A DNA stretch of 64,000 bases. Source: Georgenia_A wangjunii. Its GTDB lineage: Bacteria; Actinomycetota; Actinomycetes; Actinomycetales; Actinomycetaceae. The translations under genes were made by a program, and so were the position numbers. Below are positions 1 to 9,013 of the stretch, piece after piece (positions within the stretch are counted from its first letter, which is position 1; the number at the start of each line of letters is the position of its first letter). The notes under the pieces were generated by a model. It saw nothing but the letters and a program-made list of their open reading frames with translations, was not told the DNA's origin and ran no database searches. The DNA lies in assembly GCF_036421915.1 (NCBI RefSeq), contig NZ_JAZGOM010000004.1; one strand, written 5' to 3'.

Positions 1-1
1 C

Positions 2-670
2 CTGCGGGCCTCGCACCTGACCGACTGGCCCTCGGCGCGCAAGGACACCGAGCGGCTGCGCATCGCCGTCGTGCGCACGAGCGAGGGAGAGCCGCGCGCG
101 TACGCCGTCTTCCGCCGCCGGGAGAAGTGGTCCGCGGCGAACGCCCCGGAGGGTCTGGTCCGCGTCCGCGAGGCGGTCGCGCTCGACGCCCCCGCGGCGC
201 GCGCCCTGTGGGGCACGCTCACCGACCTCGACCTCATGGCCACGATCGAGACGAACGCCCTCGTGCCCGACGACGCGCTCGTCCACCTCCTCACCGACCT
301 GCGTGGGGTGCGGCTGACGGCGCTCGACGACGTGTGGGTGCGGATCCTCGACGTGCCGGGCGCCCTCGCTGCGCGGCGCTACCAGGCGGACCTCGACGTC
401 GTCCTCGACGTGCGGGACGACCAGCTGCCGGCCAACGCCGGGCGCTGGCACGTGCGCGGAGGGTGGGAGGCCGCGAGCGCCGAGAGGACCGAGGCGCCGG
501 CGCACCTGGCGCTCGACGTCGCCGACCTGGCCTCCGCCTACCTCGGCGGGACGTCGCTCGCGGCGCTGGCAGGAGCCGGGCGGGTGCGCGAGCTCGTGCC
601 GGGCGCGCTGGCGCGGGCCTCGGCCGCCTTCGGCTGGCCGGTCGCGCCCGGGACGAGCTGGGGGTTCTAG
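2..670 (+). CDS. Eis-type GNAT N-acetyltransferase, C-terminal part (5' end outside window)
   Basis: The reading frame is already open at base 2 and runs 222 residues to a stop at 668-670, so only the C-terminal part of the gene is present. The visible part matches the second half of Eis-like acetyltransferases: the end of the second GNAT lobe (ALWGTLTDLDLMATIET), then a sterol-carrier-like domain (VLDVRDDQLPANAGRW, ending near LALDVADLASAYLGG). Eis enzymes acetylate amines on peptides and aminoglycosides from acetyl-CoA, and in the mycobacterial enzyme the C-terminal carboxylate of a terminal Phe acts in catalysis; this protein also ends in Phe (SWGF). Substrate cannot be inferred. It is convergent with rpiB. 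Confidence 0.8.
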   Translation: MRASHLTDWPSARKDTERLRIAVVRTSEGEPRAYAVFRRREKWSAANAPEGLVRVREAVALDAPAARALWGTLTDLDLMATIETNALVPDDALVHLLTDLRGVRLTALDDVWVRILDVPGALAARRYQADLDVVLDVRDDQLPANAGRWHVRGGWEAASAERTEAPAHLALDVADLASAYLGGTSLAALAGAGRVRELVPGALARASAAFGWPVAPGTSWGF

Positions 671-713
671 GGCTGGGGTTCCGGGGCTGAGGACGTAGGG
701 CCCGTCTGCGGTC

Positions 714-1160
714 CTAGAGCCCGGCCTCGTACGCGGCGAGCTGGTCGATGCGGCGCTGGTGGCGCTCGTCGCCCGAGAACGGCTCGGCGAGGAAGGTCTC
801 GACGAGCGCGATGGCCTCATCGACCGAGTGCTGGCGCGCGCCGAGCGCGATGACGTTGGCGTCGTTGTGGGTGCGGGCGAGGGCGGCGGTCTCCGTGCTC
901 CACGCGAGCGCCGCGCGCACGCCCATGACCTTGTTCGCCGCCATCTGCTCGCCGTTGCCCGAGCCACCGATGACGATCCCGAGCGAGCCGGGCTCGGCGA
1001 CGACCGCCTCGCCGGCGTCGAAGCAGAACTCGGGGTAGTCGTCGTCCGCGTCGTAGGCCTCCGCGCCGTGGTCGACGACGTCGTGGTCGGCGGCGAGGTG
1101 CTCGACGAGGGCGGCCTTGAGCTCGAACCCGGCGTGGTCGGCGGCGATGTGGATGCGCAT
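714..1160 (-). CDS. rpiB: Ribose-5-phosphate isomerase B
   Basis: A 148-residue RpiB/LacAB family protein that interconverts ribose 5-phosphate and ribulose 5-phosphate in the pentose phosphate pathway (cytosolic, dimer). Family marks are the N-terminal ADHAG motif at residues 7-11, the phosphate/anion loop GGSGNGEQMAANK around residues 65-77 with the likely catalytic base Glu71, and His98 in the RTHNDAN segment. The loop has Ser at the place where enterobacterial enzymes carry the active Cys, as in mycobacterial RpiB, which uses Glu as base. Length is normal. The ATG start at 1160 is preceded at 7 nt by CAGGAT, a possible weak -10, and there is no good ribosome binding site. Confidence 0.95.
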   Translation of the reverse strand: MRIHIAADHAGFELKAALVEHLAADHDVVDHGAEAYDADDDYPEFCFDAGEAVVAEPGSLGIVIGGSGNGEQMAANKVMGVRAALAWSTETAALARTHNDANVIALGARQHSVDEAIALVETFLAEPFSGDERHQRRIDQLAAYEAGL

Positions 1161-1315
1161 GGGACCTATCCTGCCGTGCCCGGCGCGTGCGTGGGGTCAC
1201 TGCCCGCTCCCGGCGCGGCACGTCGTCGGGCGCCCAGGGCCTCGGGCGCACGCCGCGCCCCGCCGTCGTCGCGCCGAGCGCCCCCTCCGAGCGGCGCCCC
1301 GCGGGGGTGAACGCG

Positions 1316-1321
1316 TATGTT
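1316..1321 (+). promoter_or_regulatory. Probable -10 element for leaderless M13 peptidase mRNA
   Basis: TATGTT fits the actinobacterial TANNNT -10 and lies 7 nt before the ATG at 1329, so transcription would begin at the start codon. The ATG at 1329 has no usable Shine-Dalgarno. An in-frame ATG inside this motif (1317) with GGGGG 9 nt upstream is the alternative start. Confidence 0.5.
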
Positions 1322-1328
1322 TCGGGGC

Positions 1329-3341
1329 ATGACCACGAGCGACAACGAGACAGCCGTGCCCGCCGCGCTGAGCGCGGCCGAGGCCATGGACCACAGCGTC
1401 CGCCCGCAGGACGACCTCTACCGGTTCATCAACGGGACCTACCTCCGCGAGCACGAGATCCCCGGTGACCGCGCCCGCGACGGCGCCTTCATGGTGCTGC
1501 GCGACCTCTCCGAGGAGCGCGTGCGGGACATCATCACCGAGGCCGCCGAGAACCCGACCGGGTCCCCCGAGGCACAGAAGATCGGCGACCTCTACTCCTC
1601 CTTCATGGCCACGGAGCGGATCGAGGCCCTCGGCACCGGGCCGCTGCGCCCGGACCTCGACCTCCTCACCGCCGCGCTCGACAAGGACGCCCTCACCCGG
1701 GCGATGGGCGCGCTGCAGCTGACCGGCGTCGGCGGCGGCGTCGGCCTCTTCGTCGACACCGACTTCAACGACCCCGAGCGGTACAGCGTGTTCCTGTGGC
1801 AGTCGGGCCTGGGCCTGCCGGACGAGTCGTACTACCGCGAGGACACCCACTCCGAGACCCGCACCGCCTACGTCGCGCACGTGGCGGCGATGCTCGCGCT
1901 CAGCGGGCTCGTCACCGAGGACGAGGCGATGGGCGCCGCGGAGCGCGTCATGCGCGTGGAGACGACGCTCGCCGGCGCCCACTGGGACCGGGTCAAGAGC
2001 CGCGAGGCGGACCTCCTCAACAACCCGATGTCCTGGCCCGACCTCGTCGCGAGCGCGCCCGGGTTCGACTGGGACCTGTGGCGCGAGGCCCTCGAGGTGC
2101 CCGCGGACGCCGTCGAGCACCTCATCGTCGCCATGCCCTCCTACGCGCGGGACTTCGCCCGCGCGTGGTCCGAGCTCGACGTCGACTCGCTGCGCCTGTG
2201 GCTGACGTGGCACGTGCTCCACGCCCGCGCGCCGTACCTGCCCGAGGCGTTCGTCGAGGAGAACTTCGACTTCTACGGGCGCACGCTCACCGGCGCACCC
2301 GAGCTGCGCGACCGGTGGAAGCGTGGCGTCGCGATCGTCGAGGGCGCCCTCGGCGAGGCCGTCGGCAAGGTCTACGTCGAGAAGTACTTCCCGCCGGAGC
2401 ACAAGGCCGCGATGAGCGAGCTCGTCGCCAACCTCGTGGCCGCGTACCGCGAGTCGATCGACTCCCTCGAGTGGATGGGCGAGGAGACGCGCGCCCGCGC
2501 CCTGGCCAAGCTCGAGGCGTTCACGCCGAAGGTCGGCTACCCGGACCGGTGGCGCGACTACTCCGCGCTGGAGATCTCCCCCGAGGACCTCCTCGGGAAC
2601 GTCCGCGCGGCCAACGTCTTCGAGGAGCGGCGCAACCTCGCCAAGATCGGAGCGCCGATGGACCGCGACGAGTGGTTCATGCCCCCGCAGACGGTCAACG
2701 CGTACTACAACCCGACGATGAACGAGATCGTCTTCCCGGCCGCCATCCTCCAGCCGCCGTTCTTCGACGCCGACGCGGACGCGGCCTGGAACTACGGCGG
2801 CATCGGCGCGGTCATCGGGCACGAGATCGGCCACGGGTTCGACGACCAGGGCTCGAAGTACGACGGCACCGGACGGCTCTCCGACTGGTGGACCGACGCC
2901 GACCGCGCGGAGTTCGAGGCCCGCACGAAGGCCCTCATCGCCCAGTACGACGCATTCTCCCCCGACCAGCTGGACGGCTCGCACCACGTCAACGGCGCGC
3001 TGACGATCGGCGAGAACATCGGCGACCTCGGCGGGCTGTCCATCGCGATCAAGGCCTACGAGATCGCGCTGCGCAAGCAGGGTCTCGGCGGGCTCGCCGA
3101 CGCCCCGGTCGTCGACGGCCTCACCGGCCTGCAGCGCGTCTTCTACTCGTGGGGCCGCATCTGGCAGCAGAAGGCGCGCGACGCGGAGGTGGTCCGGCTG
3201 CTCTCGATCGACCCGCACTCCCCCAACGAGTTCCGCTGCAACGGCGTGGTCCGCAACCTCGACACGTTCGCCGAGGCGTTCGACGTCCAGCCGGGCGACG
3301 CGCTCTACCTCGCCCCCGAGGAGCGCGTGCGGATCTGGTGA
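1329..3341 (+). CDS. pepO: M13 (neprilysin-like) zinc metalloendopeptidase
   Basis: A 670-residue M13 family peptidase, the usual full length. The zinc site is clear: HEIGH at residues 498-502 within VIGHEIGHGFDDQGSKYDG, with the third ligand Glu562 in ENIGDLGGL. The substrate-binding NAYYNP motif precedes it. No signal peptide or membrane anchor is present, so unlike neprilysin it should be cytosolic, where bacterial PepO-type enzymes cut oligopeptides. The C-terminus ends VRIW rather than the CxxW common in the family. Start chosen at ATG 1329 because a TANNNT -10 sits 7 nt upstream (leaderless); ATG 1317 in frame is possible. It is followed by a strong hairpin and faces the DUF6636 gene. 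Confidence 0.93.
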   Translation: MTTSDNETAVPAALSAAEAMDHSVRPQDDLYRFINGTYLREHEIPGDRARDGAFMVLRDLSEERVRDIITEAAENPTGSPEAQKIGDLYSSFMATERIEALGTGPLRPDLDLLTAALDKDALTRAMGALQLTGVGGGVGLFVDTDFNDPERYSVFLWQSGLGLPDESYYREDTHSETRTAYVAHVAAMLALSGLVTEDEAMGAAERVMRVETTLAGAHWDRVKSREADLLNNPMSWPDLVASAPGFDWDLWREALEVPADAVEHLIVAMPSYARDFARAWSELDVDSLRLWLTWHVLHARAPYLPEAFVEENFDFYGRTLTGAPELRDRWKRGVAIVEGALGEAVGKVYVEKYFPPEHKAAMSELVANLVAAYRESIDSLEWMGEETRARALAKLEAFTPKVGYPDRWRDYSALEISPEDLLGNVRAANVFEERRNLAKIGAPMDRDEWFMPPQTVNAYYNPTMNEIVFPAAILQPPFFDADADAAWNYGGIGAVIGHEIGHGFDDQGSKYDGTGRLSDWWTDADRAEFEARTKALIAQYDAFSPDQLDGSHHVNGALTIGENIGDLGGLSIAIKAYEIALRKQGLGGLADAPVVDGLTGLQRVFYSWGRIWQQKARDAEVVRLLSIDPHSPNEFRCNGVVRNLDTFAEAFDVQPGDALYLAPEERVRIW

Positions 3342-3364
3342 GCTGTGCGGACCTCGTGACGTGA

Positions 3365-3394
3365 CCGGCCGGGGTGCTCCGGCTCCCCGGCCGG
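3365..3394. terminator. Bidirectional hairpin between convergent genes
   Basis: Perfect 10-bp stem CCGGCCGGGG (3365-3374) and CCCCGGCCGG (3385-3394) around a 10-nt loop, between the stops of the M13 peptidase (+) and the DUF6636 gene (-). There is no T-run, as is usual for GC-rich actinobacterial terminators. Confidence 0.6.
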
Positions 3395-3401
3395 CAGGCG
3401 G

Positions 3402-3953
3402 CTAGAACAGCTCGTAGGTGGAGCGGGCGAGCGCGAAGCCGTGGCCGGTGGCGTCGTGCCGGCACGTCACGCCGGCCTCCGAGCTCTCGCACGTGAAGCC
3501 GTGCGCGCTCTCGCTCTCGCCGTAGTCGAGGATGGCGACCTCCCCGGCGATGACGAGCGGCTCGCACGGCATCGTCGCGCCGGCCTCGTCAACCCGCACG
3601 TGGCCCCCGGCGCCCTCGGGGCACGCCACGGCGTCGGCAGGCTCGTACGTGAAGTTGCTGATGACGCAGCCCGCGGAGTCGTCGCCGATCTCGCAGGCGA
3701 TGTTGCCGCTCGGCATGGCGAACGTGACCGGCTCGGCGTCCTCGTCGGCAGTCGCCGTGGCGTCGCCGTCGCTCGTCGGCCCGCCGGTGGCGCCGGTCGC
3801 CGCGGGGGGCGTCGGGGTCGCCTCGGCGTCGGAGCCGGAGGTCAGGCGCCCGGCGAGCATGACCGCGAAGACGACGACGAGCACCGCGACGACGACGATG
3901 ACCGCGATCTCGCCGCCGCTCATCGTGCGGCGCGCGTCCTGTGCCCGTGCCAT
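3402..3953 (-). CDS. Membrane-anchored extracytoplasmic DUF6636-like protein
   Basis: A 183-residue protein with one membrane segment (about residues 15-36, GEIAVIVVVAVLVVVFAVML), a Thr/Ala/Pro-rich linker (about 40-75), and a cysteine-rich C-terminal domain. The domain has the pattern FAMPSGNIACEI, then paired cysteines (GCVIS, ACPEG, MPCEP, FTCES, VTCRH) and ends GHGFALARSTYELF, which matches DUF6636, a family seen mainly in actinobacteria with unknown function. The even number of cysteines suggests disulfides outside the membrane. It is convergent with the M13 peptidase and codirectional with the nitroreductase-like gene upstream, from which it is separated by 224 bp without an evident gene. 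Confidence 0.75.
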   Translation of the reverse strand: MARAQDARRTMSGGEIAVIVVVAVLVVVFAVMLAGRLTSGSDAEATPTPPAATGATGGPTSDGDATATADEDAEPVTFAMPSGNIACEIGDDSAGCVISNFTYEPADAVACPEGAGGHVRVDEAGATMPCEPLVIAGEVAILDYGESESAHGFTCESSEAGVTCRHDATGHGFALARSTYELF

Positions 3954-4177
3954 GCGTTCCTCGCCTCGTCAGCCGTCGGTGTGCCGACGAAACGGTACGC
4001 GAAAGGCCGGCACCGGCCGAACTGCGGCGTCGGACGCGACCACGGTGGCCCGTGACCGGCGCCCGGGTGCCCGGGGCCGGCGCCGCGGTGGTCGCGGCCG
4101 CGGCCGGCGCCCGCTGACCGCACAGGGCGTGCAGCGGGCGACCGGCGCCTGCCTCGGCACCCGGTTCAGCGTCAGCG

Positions 4178-4801
4178 TCAGTCGAAGACCGGGCCGGACG
4201 TCCGGGTGCGCTTGAGCTCGTAGAAGCCGGGCACGCCGGCGACGAGGACGCAGCCGTCCCACAGGCGCCCCGCCTCCTCACCCTTGGGGGCCGGGGTGAT
4301 GACCGGGCCGAAGAACCCGATCCCGTTGAACGCGACGACGGGCGTGCCGACGTCCTCCCCGACGATGCTGATCCCGCGCTGGTGGGAGGCGCGCAGGGAC
4401 TCGTCGAGCTCGTCGGAGGTGGCGTAGCGCGCGAGGTCGGCGGGCAGGGCGGCCTCGGCGAGCGCCTCGTCGATGACGGCGCCGAGGTCGTCGCCACGGC
4501 CGCCGGGGTGGATGCGGGTTCCGAGCGCGTCGTAGAGCGCCTTGACGTGCTCCTCGCCGTGGAGCTCACGAGCGGCGTTGACGACGCGCGCCGGGCCCCA
4601 GGCGCGGTCCATGAGCGCGCGGTAGTCCTCGGGCAGCTCCCGGCCCTCGTTGAGGACGGCGAGGCTCATGATGTGCCAGCGGACCGTGATGTCGCGGACC
4701 TTCTCCACCTCCATCATCCAGCGGGACGTCATCCACGCCCACGGGCACATCGGGTCGAACCAGAAGTCGGCGGTGTTCGTTGTCGTCGTCGTTTCGCTCA
4801 T
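4178..4801 (-). CDS. DsbA-family mycothiol-dependent nitroreductase homologue (Rv2466c-like)
   Basis: A 207-residue thioredoxin-fold protein that aligns along its length with mycobacterial Rv2466c: ADFWFDPMCPW at the N-terminus, SRW, VGEDVGTP (cis-Pro loop), GPV, and the C-terminal ELKRTRTSGPVFD. Rv2466c uses mycothiol and a CPWC motif to reduce substrates, including nitro compounds. Here the motif is CPWA: Cys19 is kept and position 22 is Ala (codon 4736-4738), so the resolving Cys is missing and a monothiol mechanism with mycothiol is inferred. The start was set at ATG 4801 because the homology begins directly after it; the longer upstream frame looks noncoding. It is divergent from pepN. 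Confidence 0.88.
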   Translation of the reverse strand: MSETTTTTNTADFWFDPMCPWAWMTSRWMMEVEKVRDITVRWHIMSLAVLNEGRELPEDYRALMDRAWGPARVVNAARELHGEEHVKALYDALGTRIHPGGRGDDLGAVIDEALAEAALPADLARYATSDELDESLRASHQRGISIVGEDVGTPVVAFNGIGFFGPVITPAPKGEEAGRLWDGCVLVAGVPGFYELKRTRTSGPVFD

Positions 4802-5049
4802 GCGCTCATCCTGCGCCACACGGGGCCACGGGCGCACACGGGCCGACGGCGGGGCACCGGCTGGGCGCGGGCTGCTCGCTGTCCGCCTGGCCGCCATGCC
4901 CTCGGCCTGGCGCCGGGGCCGCTCCCCGCCGTCGGCCTCCCCCGCCGACCTGGGCAATTGACTCGCGGACCCACCGGGCCGGCATGGCAGGATCGAGCGC
5001 GGACGCCGCGCACACCCGTCGCGGCCCCGCCACCGACGAAGGAGAGACC

Positions 5050-7650
5050 GTGCCCGGAGAGAACCTCACCCGCGCCGAGGCCCAGGAGCGGGCCGGCACC
5101 GTCGCCACCCACTCCTACGAGATCGACCTCGACCTCGTGCGCGGCGACAAGGTCTTCGGTTCGCGCACGCTCGTGCGGTTCTCCGCCAACCCGGGCGCGA
5201 GCACCTTCCTCGACCTCATCGCCGACGCCGTCCACGAGATCACGCTCAACGGGCGCCAGGTGGACGTCGCCGCGTGGGACGGGGTGCGGATCGCGCTCGA
5301 CGGGCTCGAGGCGGAGAACGAGGTCGTCGTCGTCGCGGACTGCCGCTACATGCACACGGGTGAGGGCCTGCACCGCTTCGTCGACCCTGTCGACGGCGAG
5401 GTCTACCTCTACAGCCAGTTCGAGGTCGCGGACTCACGTCGCGTCTTCGCGGTGTTCGAGCAGCCCGACCTCAAGGCGACCTTCACGTTCACCGTCCTCG
5501 CGCCGGCCCACTGGACCGTCGTGTCGAACTCCCCCACCCCGGAGCCGGAGCCGGCACCGGGCTCCGACCTCGCCGCCGCGCGCTGGCGGTTCGCGCCGAC
5601 CGCCGTCCTGCCCTGCTACGTCACGGCGATCATCGCCGGGCCGTACCACCGCGAGACCGGGGAGCTGACGAGCGCGGACGGGCGCACGATCCCCCTCGGG
5701 GTCTTCTGCCGCGCCTCCCTCGCCGAGCACCTCGACGCCGAGAACGTCATGGACATCACCCGCGCCGGCTTCGCCTTCTACGAGGAGGCGTTCGCCCGGG
5801 CCTACCCGTACGAGAAGTACGACCAGCTGTTCGTCCCGGAGTTCAACGCCGGGGCCATGGAGAACGCCGGCGCGGTGACGTTCCTCGAGAACTACGTCTT
5901 CCGCTCGAAGGTGCCCGAGGCGATGGTCGAGCGCCGGGCCGTGACGATCCTTCACGAGCTCGCGCACATGTGGTTCGGCGACCTCGTGACGATGCGCTGG
6001 TGGAACGACCTGTGGCTCAACGAGTCCTTCGCCGAGTACGCCTCGACCCTCGCCACCGCCGAGGCCACGCGGTGGACGAGCGCGTGGACGACGTTCTCCT
6101 CGCTCGAGAAGTCGTGGGCGTACAACCAGGACCAGCTGCCCTCGACCCACCCGATCGTCGCCGAGATCAACGACCTCGAGGACGTCGAGGTCAACTTCGA
6201 CGGAATCACCTACGCCAAGGGCGCCTCCGTGCTCAAGCAGCTCGTCGCGTGGGTGGGGCAGGACGCCTTCCTCGCCGGGGTGCGCGCCTACTTCGCCAAG
6301 CACGCGTACGGCAACACCGAGCTGAGCGACCTCCTCGCCGAGCTCGAGGCGACGAGCGGGCGCGACCTCAGCGCGTGGTCGCGGCTGTGGCTCGAGCAGG
6401 CCGGCGTCACGCTCCTGCGCCCGCACGTCACCACGGACGGCTCCGGTGTCATCACGTCCTTCATCATCGGCCAGGAGGCCCCGGCCGAGCACCCCGTCAT
6501 GCGCCCCCACCGCCTCGCCGTGGGCGGGTACGACGTCGCTACGGATGACGACGGTGCCACGCGCCTCGTCCGCACGTTCCGCGTCGAGCTCGACGTCGAC
6601 GGCGAGCGCACGGAGGTCGCCGAACTCGTGGGCACGCGGCGCCCGGCGCTCATCCTCGTCAACGACGACGACCTCGCCTACGCCAAGGTCCGCCTCGACG
6701 AGGATTCCCTCGCGGTCGCCGTCGAGCACCTCGCCGGCTTCACCGACTCGCTCCCACGCTCGCTCGTGTGGGCGGCCGCGTGGGACATGACCCGCGACGG
6801 CGAGTGGGCCGCGCGCGACTTCATCGACCTCGTCCTGCGCAACATCGCGGTCGAGTCCGACTCGACGGTCGTCATGGTGCTGCTGCGCCAGCTCACCCTC
6901 GCCCTGTCCGCGTACACCGCTCCCGAGGACCGCGCCGCGCTCACGGAGCGGGTGACGGAGCGCCTGTGGGGGCTCGCCGAGGCCGCCGAGCCGGGCTCGG
7001 ACGTCCAGCTCCAGCTCCTCAAGAGCCTCGCGGGCAAGGCGGAGAGTCCCGCCCTGCTCGACGCCATCGCCGGCCTGCTCGACGGCTCGGCGCCCCTCGA
7101 GGGCCTCGCCGTCGACACGGACCTGCGCTGGGAGCTGCTCACCGCGCTCGCCGCCGCCGGCCGTGCCGGCGAGACGGAGATCGCCGCGGAGGCCGAGCGC
7201 GACGCGACCGCCACCGGGCAGCGCGCCGCCGCCCGGGCCCGCGCCATCATCCCGACGGCGGAGGCGAAGGAGCGCGTGTGGGCGTCCGTCGTCGAGTCGG
7301 AGGAGCTGCCGAACGCCCTCCAGGGCGCGGTCATCTCCGGGTTCTCCGACGTGCACGACCGCTCGCTCCTCGTGCCGTTCGTCGACCGCTACTTCGCGGC
7401 CCTCGAGCGGGTCTGGGCCGAGCGGACGAACGAGATGGCGCAGAGCATCGTCACGGGCATGTTCCCGTTCCGCCTCGCCGGCCTCGCCGACACCCTCGGC
7501 GTCGACGTCCTCGAGCGGGCGGACGCGTGGCTCGCGGGAGCCACGAGCGCCCCGCCGGCACTGCGCCGGCTCGTGAGCGAGGACCGCGACGCCGTGCGCC
7601 GCGCCCTCAAGGCGCAGGACCGCGACCGCGCCGCAGCCCAGGACGCCTGA
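5050..7650 (+). CDS. pepN: Aminopeptidase N (M1 family)
   Basis: An 866-residue M1 zinc aminopeptidase that removes N-terminal residues from peptides in the cytosol. It has the exopeptidase motif GAMEN at residues 268-272 and the zinc motif HELAH at 302-306, followed after 18 residues by the third ligand Glu in NESFAEY. The C-terminal half is the ERAP1-like helical domain typical of actinobacterial PepN. The GTG start at 5050 is chosen because AAGGAG lies 5 nt upstream and the family alignment starts just after it; the frame is open further upstream without homology. It is divergent from the nitroreductase-like gene, with 248 bp between them. Confidence 0.96.
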   Translation: MPGENLTRAEAQERAGTVATHSYEIDLDLVRGDKVFGSRTLVRFSANPGASTFLDLIADAVHEITLNGRQVDVAAWDGVRIALDGLEAENEVVVVADCRYMHTGEGLHRFVDPVDGEVYLYSQFEVADSRRVFAVFEQPDLKATFTFTVLAPAHWTVVSNSPTPEPEPAPGSDLAAARWRFAPTAVLPCYVTAIIAGPYHRETGELTSADGRTIPLGVFCRASLAEHLDAENVMDITRAGFAFYEEAFARAYPYEKYDQLFVPEFNAGAMENAGAVTFLENYVFRSKVPEAMVERRAVTILHELAHMWFGDLVTMRWWNDLWLNESFAEYASTLATAEATRWTSAWTTFSSLEKSWAYNQDQLPSTHPIVAEINDLEDVEVNFDGITYAKGASVLKQLVAWVGQDAFLAGVRAYFAKHAYGNTELSDLLAELEATSGRDLSAWSRLWLEQAGVTLLRPHVTTDGSGVITSFIIGQEAPAEHPVMRPHRLAVGGYDVATDDDGATRLVRTFRVELDVDGERTEVAELVGTRRPALILVNDDDLAYAKVRLDEDSLAVAVEHLAGFTDSLPRSLVWAAAWDMTRDGEWAARDFIDLVLRNIAVESDSTVVMVLLRQLTLALSAYTAPEDRAALTERVTERLWGLAEAAEPGSDVQLQLLKSLAGKAESPALLDAIAGLLDGSAPLEGLAVDTDLRWELLTALAAAGRAGETEIAAEAERDATATGQRAAARARAIIPTAEAKERVWASVVESEELPNALQGAVISGFSDVHDRSLLVPFVDRYFAALERVWAERTNEMAQSIVTGMFPFRLAGLADTLGVDVLERADAWLAGATSAPPALRRLVSEDRDAVRRALKAQDRDRAAAQDA

Positions 7651-7671
7651 CCCGCCAATCACGACCCCACG

Positions 7672-7799
7672 CTCGTGATCATGCACAAGCGCCGCTAGGG
7701 CCGGCCCGCCAGCCACCTCCTCCTCGTGATCATGGAGAAGTGTCGGGCGACGCCCGCTCGCCCCGCACACGCTCGCCTGCACTTCTGCATGATCACGAG
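7672..7799. repeat. Palindromic intergenic repeat, three units
   Basis: Three copies of a CTCGTGATCATG-containing element between convergent pepN and the HAD gene. Unit 1 is at 7672-7689. Unit 2 (7723-7742) and unit 3 (7780-7799, inverted) form 20-bp arms matching at 19 positions around a 37-nt loop. A related pair is found at 57999-58069, so this looks like a dispersed REP-like family. It may also act as a terminator here. Confidence 0.7.
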
Positions 7800-7853
7800 C
7801 AAAGGGGATCGGGCAGGCGCGGCGGTCGCCGGGCAGGGCAGGCGCCGAGCCGC

Positions 7854-8558
7854 TCAGGGGATGAGGACCGTGAGGTCGGGGACTGCGGCGTCCGCGCCCG
7901 CGTGGAGGAGCGCGTCCTCGTCGAGGGTCGTCATGACGCCGAGCGTCATGCCCACGCCGGCAGCGCGGGCGGAGGCCAGTCCGGCGGCGGAGTCCTCGGC
8001 AGCCAGGCACAGCGCCGGGTCGAGGCCGAGACGCTCAGCCCCGAGGAGGAACGGCTGGGGCGAGGGCTTGCCGATCGGCGTGTCCTCAGCCGTGACGAAG
8101 CCGACGCCGATCCCGTCCGCGCCGATGAGCTCGAGCGCATTCTCGGCCCACGGGCGCATGGCCGAGGTGACGAGGGAGACGGGCAGGCCGAGCGCACGCC
8201 AGGCCCGGACGGCCTCGCCCGCGCCGGGCACCGGCTGCGGTGGGTTCGCCTCGGCGTCGATGCACTCGATGACCGCCGCAGTGAGCGCGACGGGGTCCTC
8301 CCCCGTCCACGGCCCCTCGATCGAGGCGAAGGACTCCTGGCCGCGCCGGCCCATGAACTGCCCGATGAGCGACGGCGGGACGTCCCAGCCACGCCGCGCG
8401 AAGTAGGTGGCGAACGCGGCCTGCTGCATCGGCTCCGAGTTGACGAGCGTGCCGTCGAGATCGAGGAGCAGACCGGCGCCCGGCGTGCGCAGGACGCGGA
8501 CGAGCCGGGACCGCAGCTCCGCGGTCCCGGCTCGTTCGTCGTCGTGCTGTGTGCTCAC
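7854..8558 (-). CDS. HAD-superfamily phosphatase (beta-phosphoglucomutase-like) in PTS operon
   Basis: A 234-residue HAD subfamily IA hydrolase. Motif I is LLLDLDGTLVNSEP with nucleophile Asp33 and acid/base Asp35; motif II is SLVTSA; motif III Lys is in IGKPSPQPF; motif IV is AAEDSAAG. The cap domain lies between motifs I and II. Such proteins act as sugar-phosphate phosphatases or phosphomutases; the true substrate is unknown, but translation is coupled to the PTS EIIA gene (its GTG start at 8558 overlaps the EIIA stop as GTGA), which suggests an amino-sugar or hexose phosphate. A detoxifying role against accumulated sugar phosphate is an inference. Confidence 0.88.
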   Translation of the reverse strand: MSTQHDDERAGTAELRSRLVRVLRTPGAGLLLDLDGTLVNSEPMQQAAFATYFARRGWDVPPSLIGQFMGRRGQESFASIEGPWTGEDPVALTAAVIECIDAEANPPQPVPGAGEAVRAWRALGLPVSLVTSAMRPWAENALELIGADGIGVGFVTAEDTPIGKPSPQPFLLGAERLGLDPALCLAAEDSAAGLASARAAGVGMTLGVMTTLDEDALLHAGADAAVPDLTVLIP

Positions 8559-9013
8559 GCCCACGCGAAGAGCACGTCGCCCGCGGCGACCGTGCTGCCG
8601 GGCTCGACACGCAGGTCGAGCGCGTCGGCCGCCGCCTCGAGCCCGACGATCGGGCTGACGGGCGAGCGCCCACCCTCCTCGATCTCCGCCGGGTTCCAGC
8701 TGACGAGCACCTGGCCGGCCTCGACGACGTCCTTCTCGGCGGCGTGGAGCGTGAAGCCCTTGCCCTCGAGCTGGACCGTGTCGAGCCCGAGGTGGACGAG
8801 CACGCCCTTGCCATCCTCGGTGAGGATGATGAACGCGTGCGGGTGGAACTTGACGATCGTGCCGGAGACCGGCGCGACGACGTCCACCTGCCCCGTGCGC
8901 TCCGGGTCGATGGCGATGCCGGGACCCACGATGGATCCGGCGAACACCGGGTCCGGCACGTCCGACATGGCGACTGCCGTGCCGGCGACCGGTGCGAGGA
9001 CGGTCAAGCTCAC
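8555..9013 (-). CDS. crr: PTS glucose-type EIIA component
   Basis: A 152-residue EIIA-Glc domain as a free-standing protein. It accepts phosphate from HPr on a histidine and passes it to EIIB. The active pair is visible: His59 in KFHPHAFIIL and the phospho-accepting His74 in VLVHLGLDTVQLEGKGF. Length is normal for Crr-like domains. The GTG start at 9013 overlaps the stop of the upstream EIIB gene (GTGA), and its own stop overlaps the HAD start in the same way, so EIIB-EIIA-HAD form one tightly coupled operon driven by the DasR-like promoter at 9324-9371. Confidence 0.95.
   Translation of the reverse strand: MSLTVLAPVAGTAVAMSDVPDPVFAGSIVGPGIAIDPERTGQVDVVAPVSGTIVKFHPHAFIILTEDGKGVLVHLGLDTVQLEGKGFTLHAAEKDVVEAGQVLVSWNPAEIEEGGRSPVSPIVGLEAAADALDLRVEPGSTVAAGDVLFAWA

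Noticed and set aside
1197..3218. Long open frame of 673 codons antisense to the M13 peptidase gene
   Set aside because: Arg/Val/Asp-rich composition from reading the complementary strand of a GC-rich gene; no domain, no ribosome binding site, and the sense gene has complete motifs.
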